From: Mermis nigrescens
Taxonomy: Eukaryota; Nematoda; Enoplea; Mermithida; Mermithidae
Length of the DNA: 64,000 bases
Reading direction: 5' to 3'
NCBI GenBank assembly: GCA_036768485.1
Contig: JAVLUZ010000154.1
Coordinates: forward strand, 43,170,284-43,234,283
Every line of letters starts with the position of its first letter. Position 1 is the first letter of the stretch. Made by a program: the position numbers and the translations under genes. Below the pieces are notes generated by a model that was not told where the DNA came from, made no database searches, and saw only the letters and a program-made list of their open reading frames with translations. Below, one piece after another: positions 25,145 through 37,300 of the stretch.

Positions 25145-25321
25145 ATGAGGTCTCAGATGGCAAGCCCAATCAACTTGGCCATTATAATGGAACACGTGGC
25201 AGACCTATGTGCCCGTTCCGAAGATGGCAAAGCCACGCGAGATCAGCTGATTGGACGCTTAAAAGAAGTCTACCCTGACTGGGCGGTAGAAGCTGAAGGA
25301 GTTCAAAAAATTTTGGCAAAG
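25145..25321 (+). CDS. Lysine-rich gene exon 1 (putative start)
   Basis: 59 codons from ATG to donor GTTAGC at 25322 (phase 0). An acceptor-like TATTGACAG ends at 25129, 15 bases before the ATG, and there is no open frame further upstream. A second in-frame ATG at 25157 follows another acceptor-like GTCTCAG. Residues 5-59 (MASPINLAIIMEHVADLC...) are mixed, probably helical, and end WAVEAEGVQKILAK. Confidence 0.7.
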
Positions 25322-28300
25322 GTTAGCATTGCTTTTCGCCAAGCACTTTTAGTTAACTTAAATCATTATGTATCCTCAAAAAAGAATATGCAAATATTGA
25401 ATAAACAGACGAAGCTAAATATGTAAATTCATACAAAATATTATGCCGCAAATGAATATTATTCTACGAATAACACAATGAAACATGGAAATCAGTTTTA
25501 AACTCAAACAATAGCAAGTTAGGAAATACGCATCTTTAAAACTGATCACTGAAGCATTAAAGTATTATTTATAAGGAATCCTGTGGCTGCACACTTTTTG
25601 TCCGATTTCAGTCAAAGTTTCCAGCTCAGGAACTGCTCTAAACTAAGGCTGCGAGAGTCAACATAGTAAACAAAATGTGCAAAGCGGCAACATTCAAATG
25701 AATATTTCAATATTCCCGGACCACGCTTTTGTAGTTGTTTAGTTATGCTATGAAAATTTATTTTTATGTACATGTTGTAAAAGACCAAACATGGGTACCT
25801 ATTTTTACCGAACATCTATACTGAATGTTATACATTTTTTAGTCGATCTTGTACGTCGACCTAAGTATCTTTCCTTAAAACTAAGCCTCAGCCTAAGAAT
25901 AATCAGCAAATTGCAACATGAATTACAGTGAATGTCGAGACTGATTATATTTTAGCACAGTTAAATTCACGCTTTATATAGCTGCACCAACGTCGTCGCG
26001 ATTTTGATAGAACCTTTTCCCGCGTTTTTAATATGGGAGGGAATCATACAATGGAGTATCAAATTTTGGGGCTTCGATTAGGCAAAATTGCCAAAAACAG
26101 CATCAAAATTCAATTCTGGGGTCTTTCAGATTTTTAGGGGTTCTAGACCTCCTAAACCCCTACGCTATGTACGGAGGGAAGCCGCGTGCATTTAAAAGAA
26201 TTTAGTTTGAAGTCAAATGTATTTTGTTCAAATTCTGAGCTGGATCGATTGATTTTGATTGGATCTAGTTTATCTCTGTACGGAAACATATTAGTGTAAA
26301 TGTGAGTTTTTTGCTGTACGATACTAGAAAAATTGGCTGAAAGAGAGCTGATGTCAAAGTAGCGTTCCATCTCCACATGTCGATCATTGGTAGCGTCTTA
26401 GCGCTTACCTATAATATACTTGGGTACCCCAACATATGCCCCCCTCACAGCTATAACGGGACACATCTGGAAGGTGCGGTTTTTTTAAAGATACATAATC
26501 AAAAAAGATTTTGCAGACTTTTTTGTTTACACTCTATACCGAATGTGTAATGAGCGTGTAAAGTCTTTAGCGTAACCTTATAACATATATAAATCTTTGA
26601 CGGGTTTTTTAGCCACCTTGTACACAACTCGACACACATGCCTCATACAATTTAAAAGTATATTTTAAATTTCGCATTAGTTCTCCAGGGAGAGTGTAAA
26701 GAATGCAAAAATTCGCTTTTGTATAGACAGAATTTGGTCGGGTTTCCGACTTGTTTCATGTCTGCCAACAACTCCTGTTATGAGTGCCGAAAAATTTTTT
26801 CTGATAGGAATGTATTACGGTTTAAGGGCTACTTTTTGCTTACCAGCGAACTTTTGTACACTCGGGTTTAAACTTCATACTTTAGTGGAAGATGTAAAAA
26901 ACAGATTTTGTCTAAGATTTCTCTGCCAACTTTTCCGCTCATAAGTTGGGTATAATTTAATAAAATAGAATTAAAGTACCTTTTAAGTGCCACACGTCGC
27001 AGCAAATTACGTTAAAAAACGCAATATTGAGTTATTTATAGGGGTTGAAATTCGAGGTCAGGGGTGTAAAATGGGTGAAAAAACACGTTTTTTTTCACTA
27101 TTTTGATTGGTAGACATCTCAAATATTTTGCGGAACAGAAGTTTTGCACATACAATTATACTACGGTTCAGAGGCTACAAACTGGCCCAATACGAATTTA
27201 TTTACGCTCAATAAGGAGTTAGGTTCATATTTTTAAAGTTTACAATGTGTTGGATGGTGGAGAATACGTTCTTTGTCCGCTTTTTTGTTCACCACTTTCT
27301 CCGATTAGAAGTCGGGATAGGTCGAAACAGAGTAAAAATAAAGTACTTCCTAATAAGTACACGTAACAGCAAATTGCATTTGTTTACATAAATCTTTAGC
27401 TTTCCCGGAGGTGTAAAATCAAAATTGGGTGTGTTAAATGTGTTTCTGTCTTGTTTTTTTCGGCCAACTTCTCCGGTTATGTGTCTGGATATGATCTCAA
27501 GTCTAAAAATGCAGCAGGAATCAAACGTGATACGCCAGTTGGGCGCGTTGGTTCACACTCAACAGTGGTGTAAAGTGGTTTACATCTAATGTTTATTTGT
27601 CTTCAGGCCATTGTGGAGACTTTGTTCTTTTTAAAGTGTTGATCGTAATATCAGGTCAATATCAGAATTACGAATCCGACTAAAATCTTTTGGTTGTGTA
27701 AAGTTTACACTGCAAATTAAGTTTAGTTCTAGAGCCTTGCGGAGGCTTAATTTTTCGAAACGTTCTACGTAACGTCAAAATTACGAGTCTGATTGTTACT
27801 TTTCTCTACACCCAGTAGTTATGTAAAGTTTGCACTGTTCATTTATTGTCAATGTATAGTTTGCACTATAAATTTATTTTACTTTCAGAGCGTTAAAAAA
27901 CGTGAATTTTTGTCGGAATATGTCCTGCAAGGTCCAAATTACGAATCTGACTGTATGTCTTCTTTACATCCAGTAGTTATGTAAGTCTACACTGGAAATT
28001 AAGTTTATTTTCAGAGTTTCGCAGAAGCTGAATTTTTTCAAAATATTTCATGTAACGTCAGGATTACGAATCTAAGCGTAAGTGTTTTTCACATCCAATA
28101 TTTGCGTAAAGTTTAAGCTGGAAACCTTTGATCTATTTAAAGAAGATAAGTAAAGGCTGTCTTGTTTAAAAAAGATAATGCTGATCCAAAACAATATTGT
28201 TTTCCGCGTTCTTAGACTGTTGACATTATTGTGGCATGTTACCGTATGTGTTTACTGACTAATTTACTCAAATCATACTAACTAAGTAGGGACTAGCAAA

Positions 28301-31300
28301 GAAAAATGCTTTAATGGAACAAAAAAGACATATACTTGAGATTTTGGATTATTAAGGATGTTAAAGGAGGGGATTAGGAAAAAGCTACCTATTTATACGC
28401 CTAAACTCGATAAATTTGTTAAAAATCAGTTCTCTAAGCAACGCAAAAAATCGAAGTAAATTTAATGCTAATTATATGAGTGTACACAAGTTGCAACGCT
28501 GACTTGCTTTGTATCGTGATTGATAGAAAACTAACTGCAATTGTATTTAAAGGTCTTTTATTTTGTTATCGTGAGCATTATAGCAAGCAAACCTGGCGTC
28601 AATTGATTAGTGCTCACAATCGTTGCGGGCGTGCAAGTGTACCTAAATATAGTCTGTTTCACGTTAGCTCACTCGTTTCCTACTGCTATAAACCAACAAT
28701 CTTCTTTGATTGTCTTGAATGCATCGATGTTTGCTATTTCATTCAATTGGCTTGCAAAGTCGCTCCTTGTATACTCCATCTAATTTCCCATAGCTACTGA
28801 ATACCCAGCTACCTTGCTGCTTTTTGAATCGTTTTTTGGTTCAATCATTATATTTCAATCTACAGACCGCAGAATATACTTCGATTTTTTTGCGTTGCTT
28901 AGAGTAAGTCTGATTTTAAACTGATTTTGCGACTTTAGGCGCATACATAGGTAGCGTTTTCCTAGTCCCTCCTTTATATCCTTAATAATCCACAATCCCA
29001 AGTATATTCGTCTTTTTTTGTTCCATCGGAGCATTTTTTCTTTGCATGGGTGATCGCGCTCTACATATTTTCAATCTTGATTACAAATGTTTGTATAGAC
29101 TTAAGGTTTCTCGGAAGGAAGCGCGGAAAAAATTTGGTTAACATGGAAAAAAATTGATGGAACTACAAGTTTTCATATTTAGAATTCTATTACGTTAAAA
29201 TATTGACAAAAAGGAAATTTTTTGGAAAAAGAAGGCAATAAATGTCAAAAAGGGAAAATTCTCAACTTTCCTACAAAAGTGCTTGAATATACCAGAAACT
29301 GTCAGTTAATACGGGTTTTTGCTCTTTTAATGTTTACAACAAGATGGTTTATATACATTCGCGTTATAAATGGATTCCATCTAATCTTCTCGCCTGTGAT
29401 CTTAATTTTAGTAAAGGAAAGGGTTAAGGAATTCTCGAAAATATTTATGCAACGTTTTGCAGTATCTGCAAGCCGGTCAGGCACAGAACTTGTGCCATGA
29501 AACGAGTGTTGATGTTTGGACTTTTGGCGTGAAATCAAGCGGAGAAGCTGAGCAACCTGGACCCGTGAACGCTTCTACACCACTCGTTGAAAAAGTAAGC
29601 TCACACAATGAAGCCACAAAAAGTGCTGAACCGCTAAAAAATGTCAAGTCGTTTGAGGACATCAACGCAACAAAGCTGGTCGAGAAAGTAGTAGTCGGAG
29701 AAGAAACGCCGAAGCTTGAAGAAAAGTCGGAGCTGTCGAAAAGGAAATCAAAGGGAGTGAGAAATAGAAGCAGTATCACCAGCAAATACAAAATCATCAT
29801 TAATGTTTAGTCCTATTGATGAGGGTATAGTCAAGGTAAGCAAATGGTAGAGTCGGCCAACTGAAGAAATTACTTCAGTTGGAAATTAGGCTCACTTGAC
29901 GAAAAATTCGCTATATTTTTGTTAATCCGGTCAGCCAACTGAAGAAATTTCTTCAGCTGAAAATCAAGCTCATTTGACTAAAAATTCGCTATATTTCTGT
30001 TAATCCGGTCGGCCAACTGAGGAAATTTCTTTAGTTGGAAATTAAGTTCATTTGACGAAAAATTCGCCCCAGACCGGCTGACCCCACAAGATCGGTCATG
30101 CTGTGCACCTATGGTTGTTAGCGATTGAATATACTAAATCCATTTCAAAAACGGTATTTTTACGCCTATCGACTTTTTCTAAGTCTTTTTACGTTAATGA
30201 TGGTTTCGCTTTGCCGCATTCATTTATCTTAAGCAGGACGTAAAGATCCGGTGGCACCTTTAAATACAGCCTAAAGCTTACATTACCGCAGAATACGAAT
30301 ACGTACAGGGTGTCACAAAATGAAAGTCTTCTTCATAAATAAAGTTTTATGCATTATAGAACAAATATAGGAGCACCATATTGTGCAGTATTCAATTATG
30401 CGTCGAATGCTTATTTTTCCATAATGCAATATGCACTGGTTAATTTTTGATTAAACAAAAACAAAACATCACAATTTTCTAATTTTCACGACTACATGAA
30501 TTTAGAAATTCATATAACCGCCTTCAGCTTCAACAACGTAACGTGCCTCAAATGCGTTGGCCTTGAACATAAGAGACATTCAAAAAATGCCATTTGCATG
30601 CACTTTTCGACTCAAACCTTTTCAACATTACTTAATGATTTCTTTCTATTGTGCCGTGAAGCCGGCTTTTAGTTGGTTCTGTCATTTCGTGACACGCTGT
30701 ATACGTATAACATGAAATGACTTGAACAATTCAATAGTGCCTGAAAAACCACATTTAATTTTGCTTTGCTCAAAGGACAAATTTATGTAAAGGAGGCAGG
30801 GAAACCAGGCCACTCCCTCTCGGCCCGAGATAGTTGGCGAGATAAAAGATGGTTACGTATTTTCAATGGAGTCATTGTTGTCCGATTTTTCTAAGTTTTC
30901 AGCGCTTCGGACGAGGTAGTACCATAGGTGGGCGGCAGCACCAAAATTCTGGGGGGGGGGGTGAAAAATTTCTGGAGGGGTGAAAAAATTTTTAAAGGTC
31001 AAAAAATGGTCTTAAAAGTGGTCGTCTGGCGGAAAAAACACCATTTTTCGACGTTTCTCATCGAGCACTATCCAATGGCATCAAAAAATTGCTAAAAAAG
31101 CTAAAAAAAATTTTCTGGGGGGTATTTTGATTTCTGGAGAGGGGTATTTTAACTTCTGGGAGGTGCATACCCCCAAACCCCCCCACGCCCATGTGTGGGT
31201 AGTACTCATTTACGATGTTTGTTTTCGGCAGGTTTAGGATTACTTTATTTCCTTTATTTATTTCTTTCATTTGTTTTACTTTAATCAGTCTTAACTTTGC

Positions 31301-34300
31301 TTCAAAAAGTTGCTTAATCTACCTTAGTCCGATCATCTGTGAGCTTGAAGACTTCAAGAAATCAGAGTGACCTTGAGAGATGTGCACAGTCAGGAAGTGA
31401 CACAGAAACTTTGTTCACGGGTGGGTCATTCTTTCAAGGAATCTGCGAGAAAATATGATTTTTATTCCTTATAGTGCTTCTTTTGCCTTTTTCATCTTAA
31501 AAAAATGTTCAATATCCCTCCTTAGTTGTCAGGGAGGGCAATAAACTCCTTACATGCACATTTTGTCATTACTGACTGTAATGCGCGAACTATGCAATAA
31601 GCAAAATATGCATACGAGTATAAATTAAAATAGAAACGATTGTACCATAAAATGGTATTTTGATATAGGGGAAAGGAAAGAAAAGACGTAAATCAAAGTC
31701 GAAGTCTAAGGTGAGCGCTGAATTAGCTGGCATAAGCAGGGAGAGCGAAGTAGCACCAAAACACATTGACCCTACTTCCGGACCAGTCATGTGTAAAATG
31801 TGCAACAATCCAATCGAAGGAAAAGTGATGGAATTGAAGAAGTTTGATCTTGACGCGGCGTGTCTATCAAAAGCCCTTAGCGAGATGAGCACCAAAAAAG
31901 AACGATTAAATGCCCCGGCGGGTAAATCTTTATGCTAACAATAAATATGTAGATAGTGATGACAACAAGTAAATAAATTTGTTTAAAAAAGGGAGCATTT
32001 GGCGGTTATTATTATACTATTTGTTTGATCTTGTTTTCATCAGTTTAAATGTGACAATGAATTCACTGGATTTAAAGTATTTATGTGACAATTTAAGCGA
32101 ATCGTTAAACATTTTATATTTATAATATATAATTATTATCGATTAATCTTTAAAATTATTGAATAAAACACGATTAATTTAAAAGAATAGCTAGGTCTTA
32201 TCTTTGACCCCTAACGATTTGAGGACTTTTTGAACAATTTCCCCGCCACCGTTTTTTGGCCGATTTATAATAGCTACAGTAACGAAACTTTATATACAAC
32301 TAGCTTATGACTTCTTGTCTTTGCACCTGCAAAATAATTGAGTTTTCAAAAAAAGAATTTTTTTACATTCATACCTAGAATTTGATTACTGTATCTTTAT
32401 TTCGTCTCTCAAAAAAGTGTGGCGGGGAAATTGTCCGAAAGGTCCCGATCTAAAGCGATCTTTTCATTAACTTTCAACACAATTAAAATATGCACTTTTT
32501 TATATATATGTTTACATAAATTTCTCTTAATAGCGCTTAGTTCATTCACTGAATTCGATTTGTGCACTAATTGATGAGCAAAGTTAATGTGCACTAATTA
32601 TAAATAAAAGGGTTGCTGCTATAGTACAATAAAATTGTCAGTTGTTAAAATTGCAGAAACTGCTGCAACGCAAATTAAATCACCGAAACAGATTGAACCG
32701 CCTGTAAAAATCGTAAGAGAAGTAAAGGAATCGCTAAAGGAAGCCCAAATCGAAAAGGAGAGCCCGGTCATGAAGGAAGCCTTAGAGCAGCCGGAGTCGG
32801 AAGTGGTAAAATTGTGCATTGAGTGTGGAAATGAGGCGGGTAAAGACGCAAAAGAGTTGCATGCGACATATGAAATGGAGCAATTGCTGAACATGCTTGA
32901 CGAAATGGGTCAGGCTCGAAGGGCTCCAACCAAAGGTAATAAACATACTTCTTAAATCACTGATTTATTTAAGTGTGCTGTTCGAATGCATTTATAGATC
33001 AAATATAAATACAATTCATACCTGTTTTTTAACTTTTAACGCTCAGGTAAACTAATATAAAGCCTTAAATCGGTCTGAATTCAATCAGATGATTGTATGC
33101 TACTGCAGAAAGGAACAGCTAAATAAAATTGTGCGTCCTTCGGTGTAGTTAACGTTTTTCTAATGTAATTTTGGACATGGCTGCAAAAGATTTGACTAGT
33201 ACTATTGATTCGAAATCAAATGACTACTGCCACGGAATTCTTAAGAAAATTTTTAAATTGTTTTTCAGTGTCATGCAGTCTCGGCAATTTAACAGGCTTT
33301 GGTCCGCACAAAGCGTTCGCCCCAAAATTGTGGACCAGCAACGCTCCATTATGTTTATTGTACCATGTTGAATAAAACATGTTGTTCTTATTCGTTTATA
33401 TGAACAACTGTTGGGCCTTTGAATAGGTCGGACACCATAAATGCTTTGCATGACCAATCTGGGGAGGGGGCCAGCCGATCAAGGGGGTCAAAAGTTGAGC
33501 TTATTTGGCCAAAATGAGCTCAGAAACTCATTTAAATGTTAAAATTGCGCTAAAAATACGTTATTTTACGGTTTCTGGTCAATTTCGAGCACTTGTGGAG
33601 AAAATTTCAAATTTTTATCTCCCTTTTTGGCTTTCGTTTTCTTCATTTTCCCAAGAAAATTTCTCATTTTTAGGGGTCTAGACCTTGCCGAACCACCCAT
33701 ATGAATGTCTTGTTGGACCCATAGACACCAGAAAATCTCCCACATACCCTCCTAGAATTCTATTGTTGAGAGTTTTTGATTCCAGTGGACAAAGCTTGGA
33801 TGAGATTTAGGAGTAAATGCGGAATATGGGTTCCGTCAGAAATCCGTAAAAACGGGTCTAAAAAGTCCGGATTCTTGCAAAACGTGCTGAAATCATTAAA
33901 ACAAAGTGCGGAAAACAAGTTTGATTAAAAATATTCATTCTTTTCCGAAATATTCCGAATTTTACGGCGAAATTCGTGTTTTTCTTGATTTCGCACTAGT
34001 ATACAAATATATGGTTTTATAGTTTTTTCGACAAAAAAATCATTTTTCGTTTCATTTCCGATATGCTGATGACGAATATATCTTTTTGCTTGTAAATCTT
34101 TTTGTACGCATGATATATGCAAATTTATGCAAATTTTCATCCAAATGTCTAAGTCGACCTAAGAACCTATATGTCAACCTAAGCAGAAGTAATACCGATT
34201 TAAGCAGCCTAAAATTCTCCTTTATCTATAACTAAGCCTGAGCCTAAGAAAAATCCAGAGAAAACCGACTTACAGGATAAATGTCAAAACTGCCTATTCT

Positions 34301-37300
34301 AAAGCACTGTTGAATTATTAAGTTTAGAGCTCTATAGCTCCATCAATATCAGACGGATTTTCATGAAACTATCTTTCCGCTCCTTCTTTTAACCATTTCT
34401 GCAAGAATTGTAGAAAATCCGAACTTACCACACTGATTTATAACAATTTCTGACGGAACCCATATTCTGTACTTAAGCCGAAATTTGTCGAAAATGGCTC
34501 TTTTTTAACCTTATCCACTATCAAATATCTATTTCAATCTTTTAAAAATTGATAAATCATGCTTTCTTCATAATGCTGGCCTTGCAAAGTTTTTTGCATT
34601 GCTAATACTTGCTCAGTGATGAATCAGGAAGTTACGATTAAACGTTTACATCTACATCTCAATTGTTAAGAATCATTCCTTATGGTTTGATTTGATTGAA
34701 AGACTTACAGATTTTCTGCTCCTACCATTCATTTTTCTCAATCGTTCTGAATTCACATGAGTTAACGAATTTTTTGGTGCCGCTCAAGCTTCCTTAAATC
34801 TGTCTTAATGTAATACGACGAAGTGTACTTTTAGTGGGAACAACACACGGCCCATTTCCGTACGAACTTTTTTTAATGAGTAGGTCTTAGACCGTAGGCA
34901 CTGATTAGTTTTTATCATTAGATGATGGTCCGGTTAGAGATAGTGGGCATATAGCCACTTCAACGCAAGAAATAGTGAAAGGAGAAGCTCCATCGCCAAC
35001 ACCGGTACCAGCAACACCAGCTCCATCGCCAACACCGGTACCAGCAACACCAGCTGGTGAAGTGCCCACTGCTCTAGATGGCGAACCCCCGAAAGCCGAG
35101 CGTTCTGCCAAAAAAGCTGATGGTGAACGGAAAAAGAAGAAATCAAAATCTAAACTTAAAAAATCGGGTCGCCGAAAAAAGTCGAAAAAGCGCAAATCAG
35201 GTAGTACCTTAATCATTCATTTTTGCATTTCTTCCATCTATTGAGCTAATCTGACATTGATCTTTAAAATCGAATTTATTGTATTGGATGAGCAGAATGG
35301 AAGATTTACGATTTCTAAAATGAATTTGTGTGACTTATTCTCTGTATTTTATCAAAAATGCATAGCAATAATAATCTGGGTCCGGTTTCAATATGTAGGA
35401 TTAAGCCTGGCTTGACGTTAAGCGTGGCTTAAGCCTGGCTTATCGGTTTCAATAAAGTATGGTTTAAGCCTGACTTATACCACAACTCAGATCAACCTGA
35501 CTTCTTAGGTTTAAGCCAGGCTTAAGGCACAACTTTTATTGAGACCAGCTTAAGTCACGTCTAACGAGCCAACCTTGAGCCTGGCTCATATTTTAAGCCA
35601 CGCTTAATTTTACTGAAACTTGGCTCTGGTTCCTAGCGTTGCATTAGTTGGCTTAAACTCTGTAAGCCATCAGTAAAAATGGCCAATTAAACCTTTATGA
35701 AATTTCGTATCTACCTTATTTTCCAAGGCAAGTAATTAGTACGTAATTAATTTTGCTTCCGCTTAAAACTTTTGTTTGTGTACTAAAAATAGAATCGGGC
35801 TGCTTGAATTGGGCCATGCTTTGAATCAGATTCTAAAATTTTGCCCCTTCCCTGCTGCTGACCCTGACCTAATAGCATGTATGCTGATAAATAAAAACAA
35901 CTGATTTGCATCGTAAGGTGAGCTGCGCAGGCGATTAGAAAATTTGCCTGCGATTAAAAAAATAAATGTTGCGTTCGAGATCGTATTTATAGAGGGGGCG
36001 AGGGCAGATGCCGCCCTTCAGCCATGAAAGTTGATCTAGACCTTAGTATATTGCTCGAAAATATAAAATTTGTGATACCATTTATTTAATAGCTCCAGAT
36101 TTTGGGTGCTTTGCACCATTGTATGTAAACTGTCATCCTGGTGCCCCAAATGCGGCTAAATTTGATTTTTTTGCTAATATTTTTAAAATATTTACTTTTA
36201 TTGACTGCCTTGAAGTATGCATAATCTGAGTGTAAAATGAGAAGTTTCTTTTAAAACATGAAATTTCGGCGCTTTTTGGCTTACTACTTTTTTTAATTAA
36301 GAAGATAAAATATTCATTATAAAAAAATTGACTTTACGATTGCAATGGATATAATATCCTTAAAAAACTAAAAGATGCGATTTATTCAACCTTCTCGGAA
36401 AAAATTTCCAAGATATTGAGCAAAAATCTTTGGTCTGTCACATCTTTTTAAGCAAATTCTGAATAAGGGCCAGGGTGCTAATATTGACTATACAAAATTT
36501 GCATTACTAAGTGACAATAGTAAATCAGGCAGGACCAATATTATGCAAAATTTTTTGTCCGCATACTCAGAGAGGATTCACAGCCGTTCTTTCTTCTTTC
36601 TGATTAGAGTTGAAACAAAAACAAATTGTCATGTTATCTGAATATACTGTACATAATTTAAAAGATTGCACTTTTTCGCTCAAAGACCACCTGGCTACAC
36701 CTTAAGCTTACAGAACAATTTATTAAAACAACTAAACGCTTTTTCTTACGGGATCCATAAAAAGAATGGAACACAATTATGATTCATCAACGCGAGGTGC
36801 CAGAAAATTGTCCTTGTTATAAACACATTTCAGGGCTTTACACAGACACAAAAAATTGGTGCGAAAAATGTTTTGCTTGATTTAAGCTTTAAAACTCAAT
36901 ACGGAGAGAAATAACAGTAGTTTGTGCAAGGTGCCAAATAATTTGACGTCCATGCCGTTTTAAATCCAGTTTCGGCAAAAGTGCCAATTATAAAAAGCCT
37001 TGATTCACCATGATTCTGTTATAAGTTTGTTATTACTTACGATTTACAGTTTAATAAACTGTGCTGAAACGCAAGTTTTTATTTTGAAAAATGTTTGGCT
37101 TGAAATTAAATTAAACAATAAAATTATATATCACCTCAAGAAATCTGTGGCGTTTGCTAGATATTTATCCTATACTGGTATGACTAGACATTGGTGCAGT
37201 ATTACCGCTTCAGTAAAAATTACCTTACAATTCGATAAACTTTCTTTATAATATTACACCTTCGTATTATCTTGAAACATTTCTAGTCATTCCATTCACA

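Noticed and set aside
28480..28800. 106-codon ORF between tail arms of copy 2
   Set aside because: The spacer is present in copies 3 and 4 with stops; no motif.
29857..30065. Regular direct repeats as a CRISPR-like array
   Set aside because: Only three units with near-identical spacers in a eukaryotic intron; an ordinary tandem repeat.
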